Shown: one piece after another, positions 37,894-47,806 of the stretch
How positions within the stretch are numbered: position 1 is the first letter of the stretch
Layout of the letters: the number at the start of each line of letters is the position of its first letter
Source: Glaciozyma antarctica PI12
Lineage: Eukaryota > Basidiomycota > Microbotryomycetes > Kriegeriales > Camptobasidiaceae
Assembly: GCA_002917775.1 (NCBI GenBank)
Contig: KZ627152.1
Coordinates: 591,177 to 655,176, forward strand
Length of the DNA: 64,000 nt
Direction: 5' to 3'
The notes under the pieces: model-generated
What the model was told of the DNA's origin: nothing
Databases searched by the model: none
What the model saw: the letters and a program-made list of their open reading frames with translations, nothing else
Position numbers and translations under genes: made by a program

Positions 37894-39502
37894 CTACTTG
37901 AATACAATGATGGGCTTGATCGTCGCGCCCGAGAGCATGTCCTTGACGGCGTCGTCGAACTTGTCGATCGAGTCTGGGAGAAGGGTTGAGCACGCAGGTG
38001 GCGCAGCGAGAGGAGCGAACGCACAGGTCTTGGAGATGCGCTCGACGGGGAACTTGCCGGCCTCAAAGAGCTGCGACACGTAGCGTTAGACGAGACTGCA
38101 CGAGAAGGAAGAGCGAGCTCACCTTGATGAGGAAGGGAATGAACTCGACGGGGTTGCTGTCTCCCTCAGTGAGACCAGTGTACGTCTGCGAAACCCGATC
38201 AGAATCACTTCGACTGTGAACAAGGACGACGCACCTTCGACGCAAGAAGGTTGTCGTGAATCTCGAAAGGAACAGCGTGGCCTGGCCCCGGAGTTCCGCA
38301 GCTATCTCGCTCGTCAGCTCCCCTCGCGACCCGACTCAAAAAACGCACCTGAGCAGATGTCCCCTGTTCGCCAACGCCGCATACGCCGTCTTGAGAACTC
38401 CTACATTCCCCGTCGCCTCGACAGCGTAGTTGCTGCCCGAACCCCACTTGGTGAGCTTCTTAATCTGCTCGACGACGTCCTTGTCCATTCCGTTGATGAC
38501 ATGCGTCGCTCCCAGGCTCTTTGCGAGATCGAGGCGGGAGGGAACGATGTCGACGACGATGATGTTGGAGACTTCGAGGTGGGAAGCAGCGAAGAGAGCA
38601 CCAATACCGACTGCTCCGACGCCGAAGATTGCGATGGAGGAAGTGGGAGAGGGCTTGAGGACGTTGATGACTGCTCCAGCGCCGGTCTGGGGAAGTAAGC
38701 GTTGATTAAGGACGAGGAAGGAGGAGGTGGGAGCTCACTTGAAGACCACAGCCGAGAGGAGCAAGCGTAACGAGATCGGTTCCAGCAGGGACTTTAACGA
38801 CCGAGCTCTCAATCACAAGAGCGTGCTTCGCAAACGCGCTCTGACCAAAGAAGGCGCCGTACTGCGTTCGTGCAAGCATCAGTTTTCTTTCGAGCGCACA
38901 GAGAGAGGCAGCGCGTACGATGTCCTCCCCAGCAGCTCCCTTGACTCCCGCCTTCGCACCGATACTCGCGTTCCTGATCCGCCCAAAGTTGACCTCTCCA
39001 AACTTCTCGCAGCCAGCAGGGTGTTCCTCCTACACCTCCATCAGCTTCTCCCTTTCCTAAGAGCTGGGATGAACGTACCTTGCACGAGCCGCAGTCTCCA
39101 CAGTACGCGAACGAGAGCAACACGGCATCGCCTGCTACGACGCGGGTAACGGCTGAGCCGACTTTGACGACCGTTCCAGAGCCTTCGTGGCCGACGACCG
39201 TGGGGAAGGGAGAAGGGAAAGCGCCGCCTTGGATGTGGAGGTCGGTCGCGCAGAGCCTGGAGAGCGGGGTCAGCTGGGCTCCATCGCGGGCGCGAGTACT
39301 GCTGCCGGCGGAGGGAGGAACGCACCCGCAAGCTGTGACCTCGACGAGGATCTCGTTGGGCTGGGGATCGTCGAGCTGAGGAGGATGAATCAGCTGAACG
39401 GTCGAGGGACGCGAACGCCGCGCGGGAGCTCACCTCGACGTCCTGGAGGACAAAGGGCGCGTCCTGGGCTGCGATAACGTAGGCTTGAGTCTTGGTAGGC
39501 AT
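37894..39502 (-). CDS. zinc-containing alcohol dehydrogenase
   Basis: Medium-chain NAD(P)-dependent alcohol dehydrogenase, probably cytosolic; similar overall to aryl-alcohol/benzyl-alcohol dehydrogenases, substrate inferred only loosely. Ten minus-strand exons: 39434-39502, 39326-39375, 39079-39256, 38919-39029, 38739-38861, 38349-38686, 38235-38301, 38123-38185, 38025-38070, 37894-37973; 374 residues. Catalytic zinc ligands: Cys in TACGLCATDLH, the GHEGSGTV motif and Cys in LAPLGCGLQTGAGAV. Structural zinc: CGDCGSC and GCEKF. Cofactor fold: IFGVGAVGIGALFAAS, then VVDIVPSRLDLAKSLGATHVI. Ends SGATIKPIIVFK. The start region overlaps, on the same strand, the extended 3' end of F-box-like copy 2. 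Confidence 0.95.
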
Positions 39503-41295
39503 GCTGGAGAGCTCGAGATCGGTAGGAGAGACAGCTGGATCGAGAGGAGGGCCAAGTGAGCTTCGCCTTCCCCGCGTTTTTTGGGCACCACCTCACTGCG
39601 GCTCAGCGTTCTCCCTCTCTGTTCTCCCTTGCGTAAGCGGCTGCAGCACTCGTAATCAAGAGCGTGGGACCAAGAACGAACTGAAAGACGAGTCCGGAAA
39701 GAGGAGCGACGTCGTGTACCGAGCTCCTCGACCTCCCGACCCTCGCTCGCTGAAAGCACTCTCGAACAGCGAGACGATCCGCCCGCTCGATTCCAGCACA
39801 CTACCTCCCAATCCTTCCACGCAACGCACAGCGCCTTCAATCCCTCCGCATGCCTCATCAACTCCTCCGCTCCCCTAACATCCTCCGTCCTTCGTATCAA
39901 CGCCGCCCGCTCCGTCGCGAACCGCAGGACCTCCTCGACCGCATCGACGATCTCGCCTACGGACGCTGGCGCCTGCGCGTCGTCAATCGCGCGCTTCTCA
40001 AAGAAGAGTTGCCAGGCTCTGTCGCTCGAGTACGAAACCCCGTAGGTGTCGCAAGAGGTCCGCAAGGCGTGGCCGATGTGGGCTGGGATGCTCATGCGGT
40101 TGAGAAGGCTGAAGTGGAAGGACGCGAGGGTCGAGCGATGCTGCGCAAAGAAGCTGGCGAGGCGTTCGTCTAGGCGCTCCAGGGAGGGAGAGTCGAACGT
40201 AGATAGGTGAAGGGTTTGGAGGGGAGAGCTGTTGAACCAGGGGAGGAGGGGGAGGGAATCGTCGATATTGAGGCACAGGCAGAGGGAGAGATATTGGAGG
40301 TTGGGGAAGGGAGGGACAATGTTATTAGTAACGAACGACACGGGGGCGTCGTCGTCGTCGCCGAATACATTGGACTTGATCGTAAAATGGGTGACGGAGG
40401 GCGCGAAGACGGCGAGGAAGTCGTAGTAGGTGCTCGTGGGGAGGAAGTTGACGAGGTCGAGAGTGGTGAGAGTCGAGGGATGATGCCATATCACCGGCGA
40501 GCTCCACGCCTCATCCAATCGCGCCAAACACCACCCCGCCTCCGATGCTTCGTGCACAAGCCGAAGACGCCTCAGAGGCTGGAGGCCAAGTTCAACGGCA
40601 AGAGCGCCGTCGGGACCGGAAAAGTCCGCGGTCAACGTAACGTCTTGTAGTCCCATAAAATACCCTAGAACGACTGCGACCTCGTCCATCGCGAAAGGGT
40701 CCTGATCCGTGCCCAGCTCAAGAGATTTAATGTGCGAGGCGAGCCCCCGGAAGGCTGACCGCATGTAGGAGTTCCAAGAGGAAGATTCGTCGGGCGCGTG
40801 GGCAGGAACGACAGGGTCGTCCAGAATGATAATGGCGGATTTCCGCTCGAGGCGAACCCGAGTGAGGTTGAGGAAGGGGGGCACGATGGAGAGGACGTAG
40901 TCGAGATCGTTCTCGTCGTCGCTGTCGAGGACGAGTTTGCGAAAGTAGCGGGAGTACGCATAGAGGATCTTGTACTTGAACTCGCTGCTCGAGCACCGTC
41001 CCACTCGCAGCGTCTGAAGCCATCATCAGCTCAACACGATCTGTAGGAACCCATTTGCGGAAGTTCACCTCAAACAAGTACACCGCCGCGAGCGCACTCA
41101 GCTCCTTGTTGATCATGAAGAGCGCATTCGCACTGCTCCCGTACCAATCGGGCTCCCGTAAAGCGGTAACGTTGCGCCCGCCGCCGAACTCCTTCGAAGG
41201 CGCGCCAGGTCCTGGTCTCGCGCAAGCTTGACAATGTGCGCCTTGAGCTGGTGCGGTAAAGAGCTGAAAGAGGCTCGGGGAGGGGACTGGTCCAT
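39430..41295 (-). CDS. F-box-like protein with leucine-rich region (copy 2), frameshift and lost stop
   Basis: Paralogue of the gene at 34.6 kb in the opposite orientation. Minus-strand exons 41069-41295 and 39430-41013, with the intron at the same place as copy 1. Starts MDQSPPRASFSSLPHQLKAHIVKLARDQ; the conserved block EPDWYGSSANALFMINKELSAL is in another frame, so one base is missing near 41198-41206. Where copy 1 ends with GCGTGGAGAGATTAG, copy 2 has a TGG in place of the TAG, so translation runs about 120 extra residues (Arg/Ser-rich, unlike the rest) to 39430, overlapping the first exon of the alcohol dehydrogenase by 73 nt. Both changes suggest a decaying copy. Function of an intact protein: probable SCF adaptor. 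Confidence 0.55.
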
Positions 41296-42748
41296 CTTGA
41301 TCGGGAGAGTGGAGGGGGCTGGGAACTAGCGCGTCGAAAGGAGGGGAGGGAGGGAGGGAGAGGCGCCGGTCGTCGTCTCGAAGAGGTCGCGCTGTCACTG
41401 AGGCAGGAAGGTAAGCTATTTGGCCGCCTAGTGCCCTGCTGCTCCGTCCTCCCCAGCCCTCCCCCTTCGGCCGAAGCTTGAGCGCCAGTACCGCCTGCGT
41501 TCCCCCGCACGAGAGCACAGCCTGCCGCCTCTCCCCAGGATATTGGGCTTTCCGCTCACCTTGATCGACTCTGGTGGTAGAGTGGAGCGTACGGGCAGTG
41601 AGCCTGGTCGAATCGAGCTTGTCGGGTGGTGGGAGAGGAGAGAGAGATCACTGCGAGAGGAACGACTGCAACTCTTGTCCTCCCACCACCACCCTCTCCC
41701 CTGCTGTGCTCAACCCGAGCGGTGTGGCTACATTAACGGCCAGGAGCCTACTCGCAAACGTCAACTACCAGCGGTGGAGCCGGAGCAGCCACCACCTCCG
41801 CTTTCGACCTCTCCCGATCCTTCGCCTGCTCCAACCCCCCAGCTCCCTGACGCCCTGAAGATCCGGGATTCGCGATTGCTGCTTGAACTCGTGATCAAAC
41901 GAGGGGTTACGCGAAGCTCGGGCGAGTGGGAACCGCCGTTGGAGAGATGCTGAGGGAGCTGCTTGCAGACGGTGAGGGATGGCCTCGCAGGCTTGTGATC
42001 AAGCTGGTGCGCTTAAAAGCTGCTTCGTCGATGATCTGGGAGGGAGGACCTTCAGCGCGCGATTGAGAGGGGGTGCGGGAGCAGCGCACGGAGAGCGTTC
42101 ACTGGGACTCGACTCGCCCCAAGGATGGTACCCACGAAAGGCTTATCAGGAAGGCCCACTGCTCGTGAATACTCGCGCTGCGGCGAGAGCGTCCTGCTCG
42201 TTTCCAGCCCCGACTCGCACGCACACTCTTCTTCCTTCCCCGGCCTGCCAGCGCGCTTCCGTCCTTCAGATCTTTCGATCTGTGCTTCGCACATCCAAGG
42301 TTGAGGTGCGACGCATATTCAGTACACTGCTTCCAGCTGTTGGCTCAGAGGCCAGTCGCTCGGTAGCTCCTCAGCTCACGGCTTCGTGCTTAGCCTCCTC
42401 TGTCAAGTCAACTCGAGCCAGCCCGCCATGGCCCACGGCGTCATCAACCCATCTATCCTACAGCAAGAAAGCTCTTCTCATCTCTCCGCGAAAGAGTGCG
42501 CGCGCCGTCTCGCACACGCGTCCTCAAGCACGTACAGCTCTCCAGCCCGTTCTCTCGCACCTCGCAATCTTTCTCACTAACATAAATAACAATACTGCTA
42601 GCTAAAGGAATCGCGAGGGGACATCGCAAGAGTGGTCCGTCCACATCTTGGCCTCGGCATCGATTCCGCCAGGGAGGAGCTGCAGCTCGGCGACGAGGCG
42701 AGGCCTGCTCGTTGACTGCCCCGTGCTCGTATCGTACAGCGACACCAT
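41296..42748. other. 1.45 kb without a supported gene
   Basis: On the plus strand an open stretch ending near 41953 contains LKIRDSRLLLELVIKRG and might be a remnant, with another open piece to about 42064, but no consistent start or splicing was found. The rest has no recognisable coding content. Confidence 0.35.
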
Positions 42749-43500
42749 CTACAACCCGTCAATCATCTCGACGATCCTCTTCTTGGGGAAGAGGATCGTT
42801 CCTTCCATGTACTGCCGAACGACACATCAGCATTCCCTTCCCCACTCGGAGCGAGATCAACGAGCTCACCCGATCTTTGCCGCGCATGTCGAAGAGAGAG
42901 AACATCTCCACCCCTCGCACCGCCGCCTTGCCAGCCGTAATCGAGCGCACCTTCGTCGGCACCTCATCTGGGCCGATCACGAAGAAGTCGAAGAAGTCGA
43001 GGCAGTTGATCGGCGCCGAGAGGTTGAGCGGCTGGCGAATGACGTTGACCTTGACGGCGCCTTGGTTCGCGACGGGGACGGCGAGGCGGAGGAAGTTGGC
43101 GTGGAGGAAGAAATGAAGGTCGTCGCGCGTGAAGCGGTCTTCGGGAGGGGCGGTGGTTCGTGCGAACACGTTGGCGGCGCCGAGACCGTCGTCGAGCGAG
43201 GATTCGGGCCATTCCATTCCGAATAGAGTCGCGATGTCTTGCGGACGGCAGTGAAGGAAGGTAGGTACCTGCGATGGAGGCGTCAGCGGAAAGTCTCAAA
43301 GCGCGAAGGCAGGACGAACTTCTGAAGCTGCGCTGCGTAGGGCTGCTCGAAGCTCCGGTCGAGCCCTCCTTCGAACAAGCCGTTATTGAGAAGCGTGTTG
43401 CTCGTCGTTCTGCTCTCCAATATCCTGTCGCGTTCGTTCCGCTTCGTCGAGAACAAGCGAGCGATCTCGCTGCCGTCCTCAGGCGCTGGTTCAAAGCGAG
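42749..43500 (-). CDS. unidentified protein, 5' end unresolved
   Basis: Minus-strand exons 43316 to about 43500, 42870-43268 and 42749-42811, with good introns (47 and 58 nt). The protein reads EPAPEDGSEIARLFSTKR, FEQPYAAQLQKF, then VPTFLHCRPQDIATLFGMEW, DRFTRDDLHFFLHANFLR, APINCLDFFDFFVIGPDEVP and ends YMEGTILFPKKRIVEMIDGL. It looks like a genuine globular protein but no family is recognised. No in-frame ATG is seen in the first exon, so an upstream exon is missing or the gene is 5'-truncated. It shares its upstream region with gamma-adaptin. Confidence 0.5.
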
Positions 43501-43801
43501 TAAGCTTTCGTTCTCCTGTTCTCCGTCGCTGCAGCTTTCTCCTTCATGCTCGCTATTGTTCTACAGCTGCACTTGCGAGAAAGCGAGTAGAAAAACAAAG
43601 CCAGAAGCCAGCGAAACCTTGGGCCGCCCGTCGCTGCGCGAAAAAGACGGCGCGCGCTTCGGGGCCGTTGTCCTCCCTCCCTCCCTCGACTCCCTCACGA
43701 ACTCAACTCCAGCGACCTCTCAAGCTCTCCATCCCCCGTCAGACCCGCCCTTCTGCCACCCAACCCCTCGCCAGAAGGAGAGCACGCCCCAACCTGACAC
43801 G

Positions 43802-46800
43802 ATGGTCTTCTACAAGTGAGCACCGCGCCTCTCCTCGTGCCGAGCAGCCAGGCTGACCACGCTCGCACAGCCTTAAAGCCCTTATCAAGGCGATCCGCGC
43901 GACGAAGACCCTCGCGGACGAGCGCGCGTTGATCATCAAGGAGAGCGCCGTCATTCGGACAAGCTTCAAGGAGGAGGGTGAGTCTACGCGGGTGTGGTGG
44001 GGGGCTGGCGAGGAGGCTTGAGCCAGGTGGAGGGCGACGACGAGGAGGGGGAAGGGCCTGGGACGGGGCCGGCGAGAGGAGGAGGAGTGGTGGGCCCTCA
44101 TCTGCGTGTTCGTGCGTGGAGCTCAGTTGGAGGAGGGTCTGCACGCGACCAGGGCTGCGAGCTACGTTCCTCCCCTCAGGCGTGCCTTGTCAGAGTAGCG
44201 GGGGGTGTGGAGACTGCGTCGGCTGCATAGCTAGCCAGGACGGACGCTACCCTCAGCGGATGGTCCCCTTGTGCTTGGAGCTCTGGCGGTGGCTCCCCCC
44301 CCCAACGCTCCTGCTGAGCTCTGAGACGCTCGAGCGCCTTCAGGCCGGCCATTCACGCACCACGTACCACGTTACCGGAACCCTGCGCTAACTCTACCCT
44401 CTACAGACTCGTTCACGCGCCATCACAATGTCGCGAAGTACATCCACATCCACATGCTCGGCTACCCAGCCCACTTTGGCCAGATCGAATGCCTCAAGCT
44501 CGTCGCTTCTCCCAGGTGCGTCGAAGTCACTTTGGCGGAATCGCAGTGGAGCTGACGGTGGCCGCAGGTTCACCGACAAGCGACTAGGCTACCTCGGGAT
44601 CATGCTCCTCCTCGACGAGAACCAGGAGGTCCTAACGCTCGTTACCAACTCTCTCAAGAAGTACGCCATCCCGTTCCTTGCCGTAGAACCCAGCTAACCT
44701 CCTCACACAGCGACATGAACCACTCCTCCGCCTCGACCGTCTCCCTCGCCCTCTGCACCTTTGCCAACATCTCCTCCGAAGAGATGGCACGAGACCTCGT
44801 CACCGAAGTCGAACGCTGCCTCGGCTCTGGCAACGCCTACATCCGCAAGAAGGCGGCGCTCGCCGCGCTTCGGTGCTTGTACAAGGTCCCCGAGCTGGTG
44901 GATCACTTTGAGGGACGCGCGACGGGGCTGTTGAGCGATCGGAATCATGGTGTGCTGTTGACGGGCGTCACGCTCGTCACGGAGATGTGTAGGCTGGTGG
45001 GAGGCGATCCGTTCAGGAAGGTGAGCTCCCGTCGTGGGGGAAGAGGAGGGATGGAGAGCTGAACGACTGTCGCAGGCGGTGCCTCTGCTGGTGCGGCATC
45101 TCAAGGCGCTCGTAACGACGGGCTACAGCCCTGAGCACGATGTCAGCGGAATCACGGATCCTTTCTTGCAGGTACGTGCGTTCTGGGTTCGAAGGGAGGG
45201 TGGGAGCTGATGCGTTGAGCAGGTCAAGGTCCTGCGGCTGCTGAGGATGCTTGGGAAGGGAGATGTCGAGGCGAGCGAGGTGATGAACGATATTCTTGCG
45301 CAGGTGAGCTTCGGCGTTAAACTGAAGCGAGAACGGAGCTGATCTCGCGGCGTAGGTCGCAACGAACACTGAATCGGCCAAGAACGTTGGGAATGCGATC
45401 CTTTACGAGACGGTCCTCACGATTCTCGAGATCGAGGCAGAGAACGGTCTGCGCGTGATGGCGATCAACATTCTGGGCAAGTTCCTGGGCAACAGAGACA
45501 ACAACATTCGGTGCGCGCCCTTCCACCCTCTCTCCTGGCGCTCACTGACGAATAAAAACAGCTACGTCGCTCTCAACACTCTCAACAAGGTCGTCGCCAT
45601 CGACACGAACGCCGTCCAGCGTCACCGCGCCATCATCCTCGACTGCCTCCGCGACGGCGACATCTCGATCCGCCGGCGCGCACTCGAACTCTCTTACGCA
45701 CTCATCAACGAGTCGAACGTTCGTGTTCTTACGCGCGAGCTGCTGGCGTTCCTCGAGGTCGCCGACAACGAGTTCAAGCTCGCCATGACAACTCAGGTCT
45801 GCGCGGCGGCGGAGAGGTTTGCGCCTAACCGGCGATGGCACATCGACACTGTTCTACGCGTTCTCAAGCTGGTGCGTTACGATTCGTTTCAGAAGACGAG
45901 AGAGCACGACTGACGAAGTGCACAGGCCGGCAACTTTGTTCGCGAGGAGGTCCTCTCTGGCTTCATCCGCCTCGTCGCCCACACGGCCGAGCTCCAATCC
46001 TACACCGTCTTCAAGCTCTACACCGCCCTCCGCGCCGACGTCTCTCAGGAGTCCCTCACCTTGGCTGGCGTCTGGGTCATCGGCGAGTTCGGGGACGTCC
46101 TTCTCGAAGGTGGCGTCACGAGCAGCGGGGACGAGGACGAGCCTTCGACGACGAGCGACAAGGTCAGCGAGAAGGACGTGCTCGACCTCATGGAGCGCAT
46201 CCTCATCTCGCCCTATACGAACAACAACATTCGCGCGTTCGTCCTCACCGCCGTCACAAAGCTCGCGACGCGGTTCCATGAGCCGGCGCAGGAGACGAGG
46301 ATCAAGAACGTGCTCCATCAGTTTGATGCGAGCATTGAGCTGGAGCTCCAGCAGCGGGCGATCGAGTTTGGGACGCTCTTGACGATGGAGGGGATTCGGA
46401 CGGGTGTCTTGGAGCGCATGCCGCCGCCCGAGTTGAAGCCGACGGTTATGGGGACTGGTGAGTCGTCTCGCAGTAGACGCGGGGAGCTTAGCTGACGAAT
46501 TCTGAATGTAGTGAGCGAGAAGCGAGCGGTGGGATCAACGAGGGCCGACAAGGATGTGAGCTCGGACGGTATTCGTGCGTTGGCGGGAGCTGACTCTTTC
46601 GCAGTCGCTACTCGATCTCATGGGCGACGAATCGACTCCCGCCTCCTCTTCCTCCGCTCCTGCTGCCCGCCAACAAACGACTCAGGACCTCCTCGCCGAC
46701 ATCTTCGGCATGGGCGAAGGGACGCCCTCCTCCGCCCCTTCTCCCGCCGCCGCCACTCCCAAGTCCGCAACGGACGACATCCTCAGCCTCTTTGGCTCCA

Positions 46801-47389
46801 CCTCCCTGTCCCCTCAAGCGACCGGCTCTTCCTACTCCTCTCCTCCCGCATCCGCCTCCATCGCCCCCGCAGGCGACTTCTTCTCGGCCGTCTCCTCCGC
46901 CCCCGTCGTCTCGAGCCCACCGGTCCCTGCTGGTCCTATCGCGCACGAGGCTTACAATGGCGACGGGCTTAAGATCACGCTTACGCCTGTGAGGGACGCC
47001 AACAACCCTCTCCTTGTCAACATCATGGCGCGCTTTACGGCGACGCACCCCGTCCAGGCGGTCAACTTCCAGGCGGCGGTTCCGAAGGTGCGTTCGAGCG
47101 TGTGCTCGACGCTAGAGATGGTGCTGATGCGTTATCGAGTACAGATTCAACGGCTTCAGATGCTCGCCATGTCAAAAACGGACGTCGGGCCTGGAGCGAC
47201 CGAGACGCAGCAATTGCGCGTTATGGTTCCAGCACTAGGGGTGAGTGGGTTAACCTTCTTCTGCGAGGCGCTTGCTGATGTCGAACGCAGAGTCTTGTGC
47301 GACTGAGGTTGAGGATCGCGTACACGGTCGGAGGAGCGGCGAAGCAGAATCAGGTCGACTTTGCGTTCCCGGCGGGGTTGATGGCGTAG
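43802..47389 (+). CDS. APL4: AP-1 adaptor complex large subunit gamma-adaptin
   Basis: Clathrin adaptor at the trans-Golgi/endosome. Fourteen exons: 43802-43815, 43871-43977, 44407-44515, 44568-44660, 44711-45020, 45076-45171, 45223-45303, 45356-45510, 45562-45871, 45926-46457, 46512-46555, 46605-47087, 47145-47240, 47291-47389; 842 residues. The trunk (about 1-610) opens [21 protein letters not shown] and contains [22 protein letters not shown] and [20 protein letters not shown], the adaptin signature. The hinge is Ser/Pro/Ala-rich with [10 protein letters not shown] and DLLADIFG, plausible clathrin-binding motifs. The C-terminal ear begins near [13 protein letters not shown]. The first coding exon is 14 nt and intron 2 is 429 nt, by far the longest intron seen here. 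Confidence 0.97.
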
Positions 47390-47806
47390 ATTGGGTTATG
47401 GGGGTATGTGAGGGATGCAATATGGCTGGGTGCAGAGTTGTTGCGAGGGGGAGGGTCGTCGTCTTGCTCGCTGCTTCTTTCGCCTCGACTCTGGCCTCGG
47501 GCTTTCTACTCTTTGAGACGCCGTCTGATGCGTATGCAGACCCATCGTGGCTGCTCCCCGCTGCTCTACAAGGCCGTGTTGCTGCTGATATCGTCGAGAT
47601 AGCTGTCCAGACGCGAGTCGGCGCATTCATCGACCTCACGATTTTCTGCGCTTGAGTCCGGAGTGCCAGCTGCCTCGCTTCCACCTCCGCTCCGCTCTCT
47701 CAAAAGGCTCCCAGTCGGCTCCATCGTGGCATCCTTCGCTCGAACACTCCTTCGTACCACCACCTCCAGTCCCCGCTTCGTCCCCTTCCGCCGAACCATC
47801 AGCAGC

